Position numbers and translations under genes: made by a program. A DNA stretch of 64,000 bases from Colwellia sp. Lineage in GTDB: Bacteria; Pseudomonadota; Gammaproteobacteria; Enterobacterales; Alteromonadaceae. Position 1 is the stretch's first letter. Each line of letters begins with the position of its first letter. The stretch lies in assembly GCA_013215295.1 (NCBI GenBank), contig JABSOZ010000009.1:149886-213885 (forward strand), given 5' to 3'. Shown here piece after piece: positions 19,142-27,894 of this stretch. The notes beneath the pieces are model-generated. The model made no database searches and was not told where the DNA came from. It was given only the letters and a program-made list of their open reading frames with translations.

Positions 19142-19516
19142 TTACACCGTTACAGTTTGGTCGAGATTTTTTCTGTGTTTTATTAACAGGCTTACTAAAG
19201 GGGGAAAGATAAGCCAAAAACCTGAAGCAGGCATTATGGTAATTCCAACCAATGTTAAAAGAAAAAGGTTAAGTACTATTGAAAGTGGTACCTGACGATT
19301 ATTTTGTGGCTCAAAGGACTTAATTAATAACCCAACAATGAAGAGTATTTGCCCAAATAAGAAAAACCACACTGCTGCAGCCGAGCGGTCTGTGGTTATA
19401 CTGTTAATAATACCGTTATTATATAAACCGCTATATTCAGCTGAAAACATAATAACAGCAAAAACCGTGTGACATACTGCCACAGCTATAATCCAATTAC
19501 CTTGCCAATTTTTCAT
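19142..19516 (-). CDS. DUF6463-like four-helix membrane protein
   Basis: This 124-residue protein has four predicted helices (about 8-27, 48-67, 77-95, 98-113). It opens with NWIIAVAVCHTVFAVIMF and has the central AAAVWFFLFGQILFIVGLLI, a pattern I associate with the DUF6463 membrane family. No function is known. It sits 3 bp before the ABC1 kinase gene and just after the TetR regulator gene, so it is almost certainly co-transcribed with both. Confidence 0.75.
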   Translation of the reverse strand: MKNWQGNWIIAVAVCHTVFAVIMFSAEYSGLYNNGIINSITTDRSAAAVWFFLFGQILFIVGLLIKSFEPQNNRQVPLSIVLNLFLLTLVGITIMPASGFWLIFPPLVSLLIKHRKNLDQTVTV

Positions 19517-19593
19517 TGTACTTTCCTTATGTGATTTTTCATTATTTTCAATTTGTATGTGGTGCTAAAAGTCTCACTTGGTGAGTTAAACCA

Positions 19594-20313
19594 TTACATT
19601 CCAAAAGATTTTGATCTGACTAATTTATTTAAAAAACCACTGCCCATAAAACGGAATAGGTGTGCTTTTACAAAAAAGCTAATAAGATCTGTAGCTTTAG
19701 ATACAATTCCGCTTTTTAATATTTCTACGCCTAATGCCAGTGACATATCTACCATTTGCGTGGTGTTACTGAATTCCTCAGAGTCGTCATTAACCCAATA
19801 AAGAAGAACAGCCAATAGATAATCATTGGCGAGTTTTGCTGTGGCGTCGGTAAAAGGGGATTGAGCAATTTCGCCCGCTTGCTCTGCCTGTGTAAGTAAA
19901 TTACGAATGAGTTCGACAAATTCCTCTCTTATGGGAGCAACGTCTTTGAATAATATGCTCGGTGATTGCATAATCATATTAATGCTGTCACAGACAAATT
20001 CTCGATTGGGTAAAAAGTTATTCAAGTATAAGTCGATGAGTAATTGCAGTTTTTCTTGCAAAGAATAGTCAGCTAGGTCATCTTCTGCTAAAAATTGCTT
20101 TACAGTTTCTGCAGCCATTAAGCCATAATAGCCGTAAATTAATTTATCCTTATTCGGGAAATATTTATAAATAGTAGCATCGCCAATACCGGCTTCTCTG
20201 GCTATTTGTTTCATAGTTGTTGCTTCAAAACCATGCTCACTAAACAACTCTACCGCTGTTTTTATAATTTTGAGTCTAATTTCTTCTTGTTGTTGCTTTG
20301 ATAATCTCGCCAT
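19594..20313 (-). CDS. TetR/AcrR-family transcriptional regulator
   Basis: This 239-residue regulator has a TetR N-terminal helix-turn-helix (AVELFSEHGFEATTMKQIAREAGIGDATIYKYFPNKDKL in segments, residues 20-58) and a helical ligand-binding half. I start it at ATG 20313 (MARLSKQQ) rather than the GTG at 20322. It is the first gene of the operon with the membrane protein and ABC1 kinase. A palindromic site lies about 45 bp upstream of its start. Autoregulation is the simplest reading. Confidence 0.9.
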   Translation of the reverse strand: MARLSKQQQEEIRLKIIKTAVELFSEHGFEATTMKQIAREAGIGDATIYKYFPNKDKLIYGYYGLMAAETVKQFLAEDDLADYSLQEKLQLLIDLYLNNFLPNREFVCDSINMIMQSPSILFKDVAPIREEFVELIRNLLTQAEQAGEIAQSPFTDATAKLANDYLLAVLLYWVNDDSEEFSNTTQMVDMSLALGVEILKSGIVSKATDLISFFVKAHLFRFMGSGFLNKLVRSKSFGM

Positions 20314-20355
20314 AAGATACACTCTATCGTTTAATTGCCTTTAAATTGTCATTAT

Positions 20356-20380
20356 ATGATAGATCGTATCATTAACGATC
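20356..20380. promoter_or_regulatory. Probable TetR operator
   Basis: ATGATA-GATCG-TATCAT is a perfect inverted repeat (20356-20372). It overlaps a second one, GATCGT-ATCATTA-ACGATC (20362-20380). They lie 43-67 bp upstream of the TetR start codon, where the promoter should be. Size and symmetry fit TetR-family operators. Confidence 0.55.
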
Positions 20381-20578
20381 TCAATAGGTGATTTAAGAAT
20401 ATTCGTAAATAAGAGTTATTAATGGGGAAGGGCATTATTATCAGAGTAGGAATGAAATGCTATTTTGGAATATTAGTGAGCGATTATAATTAAGAGCTTC
20501 GAAGGAAAGTACCGCTAAAATAAAGAGCAAAGCATGAAGCCTAGCTCTCGATAAGTTATTTCATTTAATAGCCGTTTA

Positions 20579-21994
20579 TTATTTATTGCTTGGCCAGATA
20601 CCCGGTTCTGTTTTTCCTTGTATTTCTACATCATCAAGTGAAAAAGTAGGATTACCATTAGCCTTTAGTTTTTCGCGAAAATCCTGAGTTAAGTTAATTA
20701 CTGTTGGAGTGAGTAGAACAATCGCGTAAATATTTACTAGCGTCATTAATCCTAGCGCCATGTCAGCTAATCCCCATACTTCTTTCAGCGATGCTGTTGC
20801 TCCCCAAAAAACCATCATTAAATAAATGCCGGTATAGAGTAGCCGACCCACTTTATTGTCTAATTTGAATAAGTGAAGGTTACTTTCTGCATAAGCGTAA
20901 TTAGCAACGACAGAGGTAAAAGCAAATAAGGTTATTGCTGCAGCGACAAAATAATTACCACCTGTGCCGAAGTGACTCGTCATGGCATCTTGTGTCATTC
21001 TTATACCTTCCATATCTCCGCTAATATTTATATCTGATAACAAAATTACCACAGCGGTGCAGCTACAAAGCACCATAGTGTCTAAGAAAACACCTAACAT
21101 TTGTACATAACCTTGAGCAACAGGATGATTAGGTACGGGGGATGCGCCAGCTGCGGCATGAGGCACACTACCTGCACCTGCTTCATTTGAATATAAACCT
21201 CGCTGAATACCATTCTTAATTGCTGCACCTAAAGCGCCAGCACCTGCTTCATTGAGCCCAAAAGCTGAGTTAAATATATCTATGAACATGGCAGGTAATA
21301 ATTCAATATTCATTAAGGTAATAATTACCGCGGTACCAACAAAGGCTAATCCCATAAATGGAACGATGAGTTCAGCAAATCTAGCTATGCTTCGCATACC
21401 TCCAACGACTATGCTACCTGCGAGTATGGCAATAACCACACCAGAATATTCACGAGGTATGGTAAACGTATTATTTAAAGCATCAGCGATAGTATTCGCT
21501 TGCATGGCACTAAAAGTTAATCCGTAACCTAGAAATAGGCAAAGTGAAAAAAGAATAGCAAGCCAAGGTTTATTAAGCCCAGACCGAATATAGTAAGCAG
21601 GGCCTCCTCTGAACTCTTTATGTTCGTCTCGTACTTTATATAACTGTCCAAGGACACTTTCTGCAAAACCAGTAGCCATACCAAGTAATGCTATTACCCA
21701 CATCCAGAAAACTGCACCACTGCCACCGAGTGAAATTGCCATAGCGACACCGGCCAAATTGCCCGTTCCAACCCTAGCAGACAATCCGGTACATAAGGCT
21801 TGAAAAGAACTGATCCCCGATTTGTCAGATTGGGTACTACCTTTCATCACCGTGAACATATAGCGGAATTGAAGTATCTGAATCCAACGAAGCTTAAACG
21901 AAAACCAAAATCCGGCAAAAAGTAACAAATATATCAATATTTGGCCATTTCCCCACAGTACGTTATTAATAGAGTTTACTATTTCATTAAGCAT
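20579..21994 (-). CDS. AGCS-family sodium:amino acid symporter
   Basis: This 471-residue inner-membrane carrier has about eleven helices. The AGCS family signatures are clear: FQALCTGLSARVGTGNLAGVA near residue 65, GSGAVFWMWVIALLGMATGFAE, and GLYSNEAGAGSVPHAAA near residue 270. Members bring alanine, glycine or related amino acids in with sodium. It follows the citrulline-hydrolase-like gene by 93 bp on the same strand. It may import or recycle an amino acid linked to that enzyme; the substrate is inferred only from family. Confidence 0.92.
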   Translation of the reverse strand: MLNEIVNSINNVLWGNGQILIYLLLFAGFWFSFKLRWIQILQFRYMFTVMKGSTQSDKSGISSFQALCTGLSARVGTGNLAGVAMAISLGGSGAVFWMWVIALLGMATGFAESVLGQLYKVRDEHKEFRGGPAYYIRSGLNKPWLAILFSLCLFLGYGLTFSAMQANTIADALNNTFTIPREYSGVVIAILAGSIVVGGMRSIARFAELIVPFMGLAFVGTAVIITLMNIELLPAMFIDIFNSAFGLNEAGAGALGAAIKNGIQRGLYSNEAGAGSVPHAAAGASPVPNHPVAQGYVQMLGVFLDTMVLCSCTAVVILLSDINISGDMEGIRMTQDAMTSHFGTGGNYFVAAAITLFAFTSVVANYAYAESNLHLFKLDNKVGRLLYTGIYLMMVFWGATASLKEVWGLADMALGLMTLVNIYAIVLLTPTVINLTQDFREKLKANGNPTFSLDDVEIQGKTEPGIWPSNK

Positions 21995-22087
21995 TGATTT
22001 CCCTTCTACTCTCGAATTTTCATTATAGTACGATGTATTTTTAACATTATATGTTTAATAGTTATCTGCTCAATTGATAATAACCCT

Positions 22088-23008
22088 TTACCTTTTTGAC
22101 AAATGAATACCTGCCAACATACAACGTACTGAACCGCCAGCCAGCTCAATTGCGGATACATCAAGGGGCACCAATTTCACCGTCTCTTCTAATAATGCTA
22201 TTTGGTCTTTCGTTAATGCGTTATAGGCAGTAACTGAAAGCGCCAAAATTCGCCCTGAAGACCCTTGCAGCTCTAGTGCGTTACCGCAAAAGGCATTAAT
22301 TTGTTGTTCAGATAAATGAATAATGCGTTTCCCTGCATTTTCAAAACGTTGAATAATTTCAGCACGACGTTCAACGTTTGTCATCATTTCAAAGCCAGCC
22401 AAAACAAAATCACTGCCAATACACATTAAAACATTGGTGTGATAAACAGAGATGCCCGCTTTATCTTTCGCATCAAAAACCATGGGTTCAAAATTAAAGT
22501 GAGCACAAAAACGTTCAAGTATATGTGAGTCACTTCTTTTTGAACTTGCAGCATAAGCGATACGTTCTATATGATCTAATACCATAGCGCCAGTTCCTTC
22601 AAGATAGATATCGTCATATTCCAAACCAGAATAATCAAAAACAACTTGTACACGATATTGTTTCTTCAGCATTTCTATAATATCGGTTCGGCGTTCCTTT
22701 CTGCGGTTTTTGGCATACATTGGATAAATAGCAATTTGACCACCTGTGTGGGTTGAAAACCAATTGTTAGGAAATACTGAATCAGGTGTATCGAGCCCTT
22801 GATCTTCAAAAGTATGTACAACAATACCTTCGGCCTCAAGCATTTTTCCTGCTGCAGTAACTTGTTCAAAAGCTTGTGCTTTAACTTGTGGCTTGTCTAT
22901 AGGTTCTCTTGATTGAAAACTGTTGTCTTGTTTCGTTTCTTCGTTAGGGAAGAAGTGATGCGGACGGATCATGACGACAGCATTTGGCGCTTGTGGAAAT
23001 AATGGCAT
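22088..23008 (-). CDS. ctlX: CtlX-like citrulline/arginine-type amidinohydrolase
   Basis: This 306-residue member of the guanidine-modifying (amidinotransferase/DDAH) superfamily has a starting motif APNAVVMIRPHHFFPNEET. The substrate-site segment is DSVFPNNWFSTH, the catalytic His is H190 in SVYHTNVLM, and the nucleophile is Cys296 in GGSVRCMLAGIH. The form matches the citrulline-utilisation hydrolase CtlX. A related dimethylarginine or arginine hydrolase activity is possible. It is divergent from an Lrp/AsnC regulator 212 bp away and followed by an AGCS symporter, so amino-acid-responsive control is likely. Confidence 0.85.
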   Translation of the reverse strand: MPLFPQAPNAVVMIRPHHFFPNEETKQDNSFQSREPIDKPQVKAQAFEQVTAAGKMLEAEGIVVHTFEDQGLDTPDSVFPNNWFSTHTGGQIAIYPMYAKNRRKERRTDIIEMLKKQYRVQVVFDYSGLEYDDIYLEGTGAMVLDHIERIAYAASSKRSDSHILERFCAHFNFEPMVFDAKDKAGISVYHTNVLMCIGSDFVLAGFEMMTNVERRAEIIQRFENAGKRIIHLSEQQINAFCGNALELQGSSGRILALSVTAYNALTKDQIALLEETVKLVPLDVSAIELAGGSVRCMLAGIHLSKR

Positions 23009-23220
23009 AGCTTATCTCTTGCATTTTATTATTAGGATTTATTAAAGTAAGCGCTAAAATATTGGCGAATAAAATATAACACTATATAAAAGTATTATTT
23101 AATTAACCCATATATTAGCTGGTGAAGATGGGAAACAAAATGGCAAAATGTTGCAAATATTTGATAAAGATTTATCATATTGTTTGGTTATATTAACAAA
23201 ATGACAATTTGGAGCACGCT

Positions 23221-23676
23221 ATGACAAATGAAAAGGGTGTTAAGAAACGTGTTTATCTTTATGACTCAGTTGATAAAGAACTCATTGCAATGTTACGAAC
23301 TGATGCCAGAACATCTATATCGACACTCGCAAAATTATTACACGTCTCTCGTGGTACTGTGCAAAATAGGTTAGACAGGCTGATAGATTCAAATGCTATT
23401 CTTGGTTTTACTATTCGAGCTCATGATGAGCTAGAAACGGACGTAGTTAAGGCTATTATGATGATAGAAGTGATTGGTAAGTCTACTACACAAGTGATTG
23501 ATAAGTTGCGAGGTATTCCACAACTTCAAAAACTTCATACAACCAATGGTACGTGGGATTTAGTCGCAGAAATAATAACATCAAGTTTGTTAGAGTTTGA
23601 TCTTGTGCTGCGGGACGTAAGAACCATTGATGGTGTACTTAACAGTGAGACCAGTATTCTATTGAGATCTGTATAG
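23221..23676 (+). CDS. Lrp/AsnC-family transcriptional regulator
   Basis: This 151-residue regulator has an N-terminal helix-turn-helix (DKELIAMLRTDARTSISTLA, then LHVSRGTVQNRLDRL) and a C-terminal RAM/AsnC ligand-binding domain. ATG 23221 is chosen because GGAG lies about 7 bases upstream; the earlier TTG at 23209 lacks this. It is divergent from the CtlX-like gene and probably regulates it in response to an amino acid. A strong terminator follows. Confidence 0.9.
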   Translation: MTNEKGVKKRVYLYDSVDKELIAMLRTDARTSISTLAKLLHVSRGTVQNRLDRLIDSNAILGFTIRAHDELETDVVKAIMMIEVIGKSTTQVIDKLRGIPQLQKLHTTNGTWDLVAEIITSSLLEFDLVLRDVRTIDGVLNSETSILLRSV

Positions 23677-23712
23677 CGGCTGTTAATGTGACTATTTTTG
23701 ATTGATATCACA

Positions 23713-23762
23713 AAAAAAGCACCGATAAAATGAAATGTCCCTTCATTTTTTCGGTGCTTTTT
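23713..23762. terminator. Strong bidirectional intrinsic terminator
   Basis: A long two-part stem: AAAAAGCACCGA pairs with TCGGTGCTTTTT, and inside it AAAATGAA pairs with TTCATTTT around a 7-nt loop. A-rich and T-rich ends on both sides let it act for the Lrp gene (plus) and the envelope operon (minus). Confidence 0.88.
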
Positions 23763-23817
23763 GCTATTCGTTTTCGCAGATTATAGAAAACGAAGTGGCT
23801 TGAGTATTAGTCAGTTA

Positions 23818-24771
23818 TTATAAAACAATAATTACGCCAATATCTTTCAATAAATTTTTATTGATCAAGTAGGTGAGCTTTTTAGCATCATTATCAGCTA
23901 ATGCTATTTCTGTATGTAAATTTTTCCAAGTGTTTTTCGCTTTTATCAACAACGGAGTATCCCCAATCATAGGATGATCCATGGCAAAAGTAACATCATT
24001 AGAAAATAATGAGACCAGTTGACCGTTGTCAATAATATCTTGAGTATTACCTATATTTGGGTAAAGAACATCACCGTTAGCTTTACGGATCTTAGGATTA
24101 AGTGAAGGTGTAAAATTTGTCCCCCTTACGTCGATGATGATGCCAGAAATATCATGAGTTCTAACATTATTAATATTCTTTGGTTTTATACCTTTCTCAA
24201 GAGCAGATATGCGTTTATTAAGTTGGCTTAATTGGTCACTAATTTGTTGATTGGACACCGCTGGATAGGTGGCAGCATGAGCTGTACTGATCCAAAGAGA
24301 CCATAAATTTGGAAGAATACTTGCGGATACTTCTTCTTGATATAAATCTTGATAAATAGACTTTGAAATTTTACCTCGCAACGGGGCTTCTAACACGACT
24401 TTACAAGAACCGTCTATACGGTTATCTCTACTTTTTATTATAGCGCCTTTGACGGTGCCTTCTACTGTTGATTTTATCTCGTCACTGGTTAACATGTAAT
24501 TACTAACCAATGTGGTGGCAGTTACTCTTACACCTTGATACGATTCTAATAAATTTCTTTGGGCATCAACTTTTGCTGCTCGACAGGCAAGGTAAGGAGC
24601 TATGTTAGCTTTTTTACCTTCACCCGCGATACCATAACCTATGGCTGAAACTGTAGCTTTAGTCCAATTTATTTCACCAGTAGTCCCTACAAGTTCGGTG
24701 TACTGACCATTTTCTGCCGATGCAGTTAATGAAAACAAGGTGATAATGATAATGCTAAGAGGTTTGTTCAT
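23818..24771 (-). CDS. LPP20-like periplasmic protein (paralogue 1)
   Basis: This 317-residue exported protein has a signal peptide ending TASAEN near residue 19. An LPP20/FlgP-like domain covers about residues 35-135: a leading ATVSAIGYG strand, the long helix CRAAKVDAQRNLLESYQGV, then TVEGTVKGAII. An HAAT-containing linker leads to a C-terminal domain (about 205-317: SGIIIDVRGTNF, KIRKANGDVLYP, GDTPLLIKAKNTW). The same architecture and C-terminal motifs occur in the gene at 26867, so the two are paralogues. It is the last gene of the minus-strand operon, 23 bp after the GNA1162-like lipoprotein gene. Probable structural part of an envelope complex; function not known. Confidence 0.75.
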   Translation of the reverse strand: MNKPLSIIIITLFSLTASAENGQYTELVGTTGEINWTKATVSAIGYGIAGEGKKANIAPYLACRAAKVDAQRNLLESYQGVRVTATTLVSNYMLTSDEIKSTVEGTVKGAIIKSRDNRIDGSCKVVLEAPLRGKISKSIYQDLYQEEVSASILPNLWSLWISTAHAATYPAVSNQQISDQLSQLNKRISALEKGIKPKNINNVRTHDISGIIIDVRGTNFTPSLNPKIRKANGDVLYPNIGNTQDIIDNGQLVSLFSNDVTFAMDHPMIGDTPLLIKAKNTWKNLHTEIALADNDAKKLTYLINKNLLKDIGVIIVL

Positions 24772-24794
24772 TTTATTATCTCAAGTTTAAGTTA

Positions 24795-26660
24795 CTAATT
24801 AGTTTCTAATTTGCCTAGCACTGGCATTTTAGTGCTTTTATCAAAAATCACATCATTCGCTATAACAGAAAATGCAGAAGAATTTTGAATATGAAAAGGT
24901 TGGTTATTGGTAAATTTACAATCATTTAGTGCTAAACGAGAGCGACCGGATAATACAATTGCACTCGTTGAGCTACCATTTAATTGGCAGTTTTTTATTT
25001 TTACGTTGGCCTGACCATAAATAGTTAATGCAGAGTACTTAGCGTTATCAGAGTATAAATGGTTAAAACGTGGCGCCCCTGATTTTATTTCAATAGCAAC
25101 ACCTGAATTTTTAAGGTGTAGACCATTAATTTCAATCGTTTTACTACTATCTAATGTTAAGAATTTTTTCGCAGGGGATTGAGTAGATTCACTTTCAAAA
25201 ACTATGCTCTTAGGCAATTGTTTCGTAGTCCCCCATAAATAAGCTAAGCCCTGCACGGTGATCCCCGTACCTTGTTTAAATTTAACCTTAACTTCTGGTT
25301 CAATGATCAAGGTAGAGCCTTCAGTAAAGATAGTGTTAGAGGCTACGATGTAAGGACTATTGTCTTTACTTAAAACATTAATACCTTGGTATGAACCAGA
25401 TAGTGTACTACTCAGTGTTGTAGTTGTTGCCAGTTTTATAGGGTATACCTTTGTGGAAATTACTGTTTTAGCACTTTCATTTTCCGCCTGGTCTAGCGCA
25501 ATAACAGTAAACTCTAGTGTTTTGAAAGCCTCAAAATCACCCTTAATAATAATATCGGTTTCTTTTGTGATATTAGTTGTTTCTGCTAAATTACTATCGA
25601 GTGAAGTCATCAATACTTTATACTTCACTTGTTCTTGATTATTGCTTCTCCACGAAAGTTTGATTTCATCAATAGTTGCAAAATCTACCTTTAATTGGTT
25701 CACATTAGTCGGCTTTAAGTTGTCAAAATTTACTAGGCCTGTAGTACTAATCATTTGAGTAATTTGACCACTGTTATCTATTAATTTTCCTGTGATGACC
25801 TTTTGCCCACCGTTCCAACGTTTATCAACAATAATATCTGTTTTATAAACTCCAGATTCTTGTTCTTTTAAGTCAAATGAGCCAATACCTTCTATATCTA
25901 ATACAGCCCTTAAACCTGCTTGACCTTTAATACCAACAGTTAAGTTGTCATTATATTTTAACCATTTGTTTGCACCATCGTGAATTACCATATCAATCGT
26001 AGGTAAGGTTGTGCCAATAAAACCAGCAGGTTCAGGAAAATCATCTGCGATAGAACGACCTAATTCATCAGCAGCGGCGAATAAATTTTTGTCTTCAAGA
26101 TGTTGAGCAGCTAAGGCGGCATTTAGCAATATGCCCCAAATTGTGGTAGAAACACCACCAGCCCTTGATGTTATAACTTCCTTTTTTTGCCACAAGGTTT
26201 TTCCGTCTTTTGATATTAATTCAATATCGACGCCTAATTTTATATGAGCATATATACCGGCGTAGAATCTTTCATATTCGATAACTTCTCCAATTACAAC
26301 TGCATCAACGCCAAGAGTTTGTGCTAATTGTTGTGGCGTTAATTTATTATCTGAATCTTTGAGGTCCACTTCTTTTGTATGTACGAGTTGAAAGTTTTTA
26401 TTGGAGAGATGACTTTGTAATATCTCTCTAAGTACTGAGGAGGCTTCGATGGATTCAGTACTATTAGATAATTGAGCAATCGCTATGAGTTTGGGGATAT
26501 CGCTTGTTTTGAGTTTCTCTTGTTCCCCTGACGTCATGTTTTCTAACGTTCTTATCGGGCTAGTAATGGCAATTGTACCCTTAGTGCTGATAGAACAGCT
26601 TGCTAGTAACGTTATTGCAATGACTGCACTAAACAATAATTTAATCTTAATACTGTTCAC
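24795..26660 (-). CDS. GNA1162/CsgG-like lipoprotein with Ig/FN3-like and beta-helix regions
   Basis: This 621-residue lipoprotein has lipobox LLASC (Cys22). Residues about 50-215 resemble the GNA1162/DUF799 fold related to CsgG and TolB-N (LIAIAQLSN, VLREILQSHLSNKNFQLVH, LAQTLGVDAVVIGEVIEYE). Two beta-sandwich-like parts follow (about 220-310 and 320-410). Residues about 425-615 form short repeating strands with Asn/Ser turns, looking like a right-handed beta-helix (GLHLKNSGVAIEIKSG, ALTIYGQANVKIKN, AIVLSGRSRLALND). The start is GTG with AGGAG 6 bases upstream. A 206-bp gap separates it from the upstream gene and may hold its own promoter. I know no characterised protein with this exact fusion. 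Confidence 0.72.
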   Translation of the reverse strand: MNSIKIKLLFSAVIAITLLASCSISTKGTIAITSPIRTLENMTSGEQEKLKTSDIPKLIAIAQLSNSTESIEASSVLREILQSHLSNKNFQLVHTKEVDLKDSDNKLTPQQLAQTLGVDAVVIGEVIEYERFYAGIYAHIKLGVDIELISKDGKTLWQKKEVITSRAGGVSTTIWGILLNAALAAQHLEDKNLFAAADELGRSIADDFPEPAGFIGTTLPTIDMVIHDGANKWLKYNDNLTVGIKGQAGLRAVLDIEGIGSFDLKEQESGVYKTDIIVDKRWNGGQKVITGKLIDNSGQITQMISTTGLVNFDNLKPTNVNQLKVDFATIDEIKLSWRSNNQEQVKYKVLMTSLDSNLAETTNITKETDIIIKGDFEAFKTLEFTVIALDQAENESAKTVISTKVYPIKLATTTTLSSTLSGSYQGINVLSKDNSPYIVASNTIFTEGSTLIIEPEVKVKFKQGTGITVQGLAYLWGTTKQLPKSIVFESESTQSPAKKFLTLDSSKTIEINGLHLKNSGVAIEIKSGAPRFNHLYSDNAKYSALTIYGQANVKIKNCQLNGSSTSAIVLSGRSRLALNDCKFTNNQPFHIQNSSAFSVIANDVIFDKSTKMPVLGKLETN

Positions 26661-26866
26661 TCACTTCTCCTTTGTGTTTAGGCTAATGTAAATTCCGTAT
26701 TACTTTATTATTGGTATTGTATGGAATTATTTTTTGGTCAACGCTTCTTAACATCGACTATCTCAGATAACAAAAACCAAAATTTCTTTTTAAGCTTCTA
26801 TTTTATAACACTATCATTAATCAACTTAATGAGGCTATGATATTTTCTAAAATCATCTAACGGATT

Positions 26867-27892
26867 TTATGGAGACACCACGATCATTACGCGACCTTTA
26901 TCCATCGTTTTGGCAAGGTCTAAATTATTCTTAATAAATAATGCTACATCATCAGCAACGACTAAATCTGAATTTTTTGATTTATAAGTCCCGATAGCCT
27001 TTACAACATAAGGAGTGTAACCAATACGACTATTGTTAATGGCATCTCTGAGGTCGAGGTCATATGAAACAGGACGCTTCCTGATGGTAATACTATTGAG
27101 CATTTCTTTTGTAGGATAAATTATTTCACCGTCTTGTGTCCGTATTCTCGGTATAGTGGCTAGCTCAAACTGGTCAATACCTTGCGCATCAATTAACAAA
27201 CCTGAAATATTGTTAGTATTTTGAAGACTATCGATTTTAGCTTCAACATATTTCAAAAATTCTTCTTTGGGAAGTTTATGTAATTTTGTTTTTATTTCTC
27301 GCAATAAAGATACTGTCGTTTCTGCTACAGGCAGAGTTGCAGCATGTGCATTACTCATCAATTGCCAGTTATTCGGAGAAAATAAAGAGGTCAGCTGCTC
27401 TAGATAATATTGACCTGAGAACTCAGTATTTACGGGGCTTGATTCTATGAGCAATGAGCTATTGTAAGTATGTTGAGAGATGGACTCAATAAAGGAGCCA
27501 TCCATTTTTACTTCAACCACCACTTGAGCTATTTCATTTTGGTAAATGTCTTTGGTGACCAATGCCCCTCTAATTACGGCATTCAATTTAGTGCGAATAA
27601 TATCAGATGTTGCTTCTAAATCTAAAACGGTGGTTTCAGAACTCACTTGAACGCCAGATATAATTTCCGCCAAATTTCTATACGCATCAACTTGTGCAGC
27701 TCTTCGAGCCATTAAGCGTTTTTTACGGTGTGGTGTATTATCAGAGGCAACTCCATAACCGCTGGCGAATATAGTGCCTTTCGACCAATTAATGCCGCCA
27801 GTATCACTTCCTTGGATGACATCTTCAGCTAATACGCAAAAGCTACTAAACATCAATGATATTAATGAAGATACGACCAGATATTTTACCAT
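26867..27892 (-). CDS. LPP20-like periplasmic protein (paralogue 2)
   Basis: This 341-residue exported protein has a signal peptide ending VLAED near residue 22. The LPP20-like domain at about 30-145 has GINWSKGTIFASGYGVA, ARRAAQVDAYRNLAEIISGV and AVIRGALV. The C-terminal domain at about 230-341 (SGLLIDAQG, RIRTQDGEIIYP, GYTPYVVKAIGTY) parallels the gene at 23818. Both share the motif series INW[ST]K, RRAAxVDAxRNL and SGxxIDxxG. It starts 2 bp after the lytic transglycosylase gene, so the two are translationally linked. Confidence 0.75.
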   Translation of the reverse strand: MVKYLVVSSLISLMFSSFCVLAEDVIQGSDTGGINWSKGTIFASGYGVASDNTPHRKKRLMARRAAQVDAYRNLAEIISGVQVSSETTVLDLEATSDIIRTKLNAVIRGALVTKDIYQNEIAQVVVEVKMDGSFIESISQHTYNSSLLIESSPVNTEFSGQYYLEQLTSLFSPNNWQLMSNAHAATLPVAETTVSLLREIKTKLHKLPKEEFLKYVEAKIDSLQNTNNISGLLIDAQGIDQFELATIPRIRTQDGEIIYPTKEMLNSITIRKRPVSYDLDLRDAINNSRIGYTPYVVKAIGTYKSKNSDLVVADDVALFIKNNLDLAKTMDKGRVMIVVSP

Positions 27893-27894
27893 GA

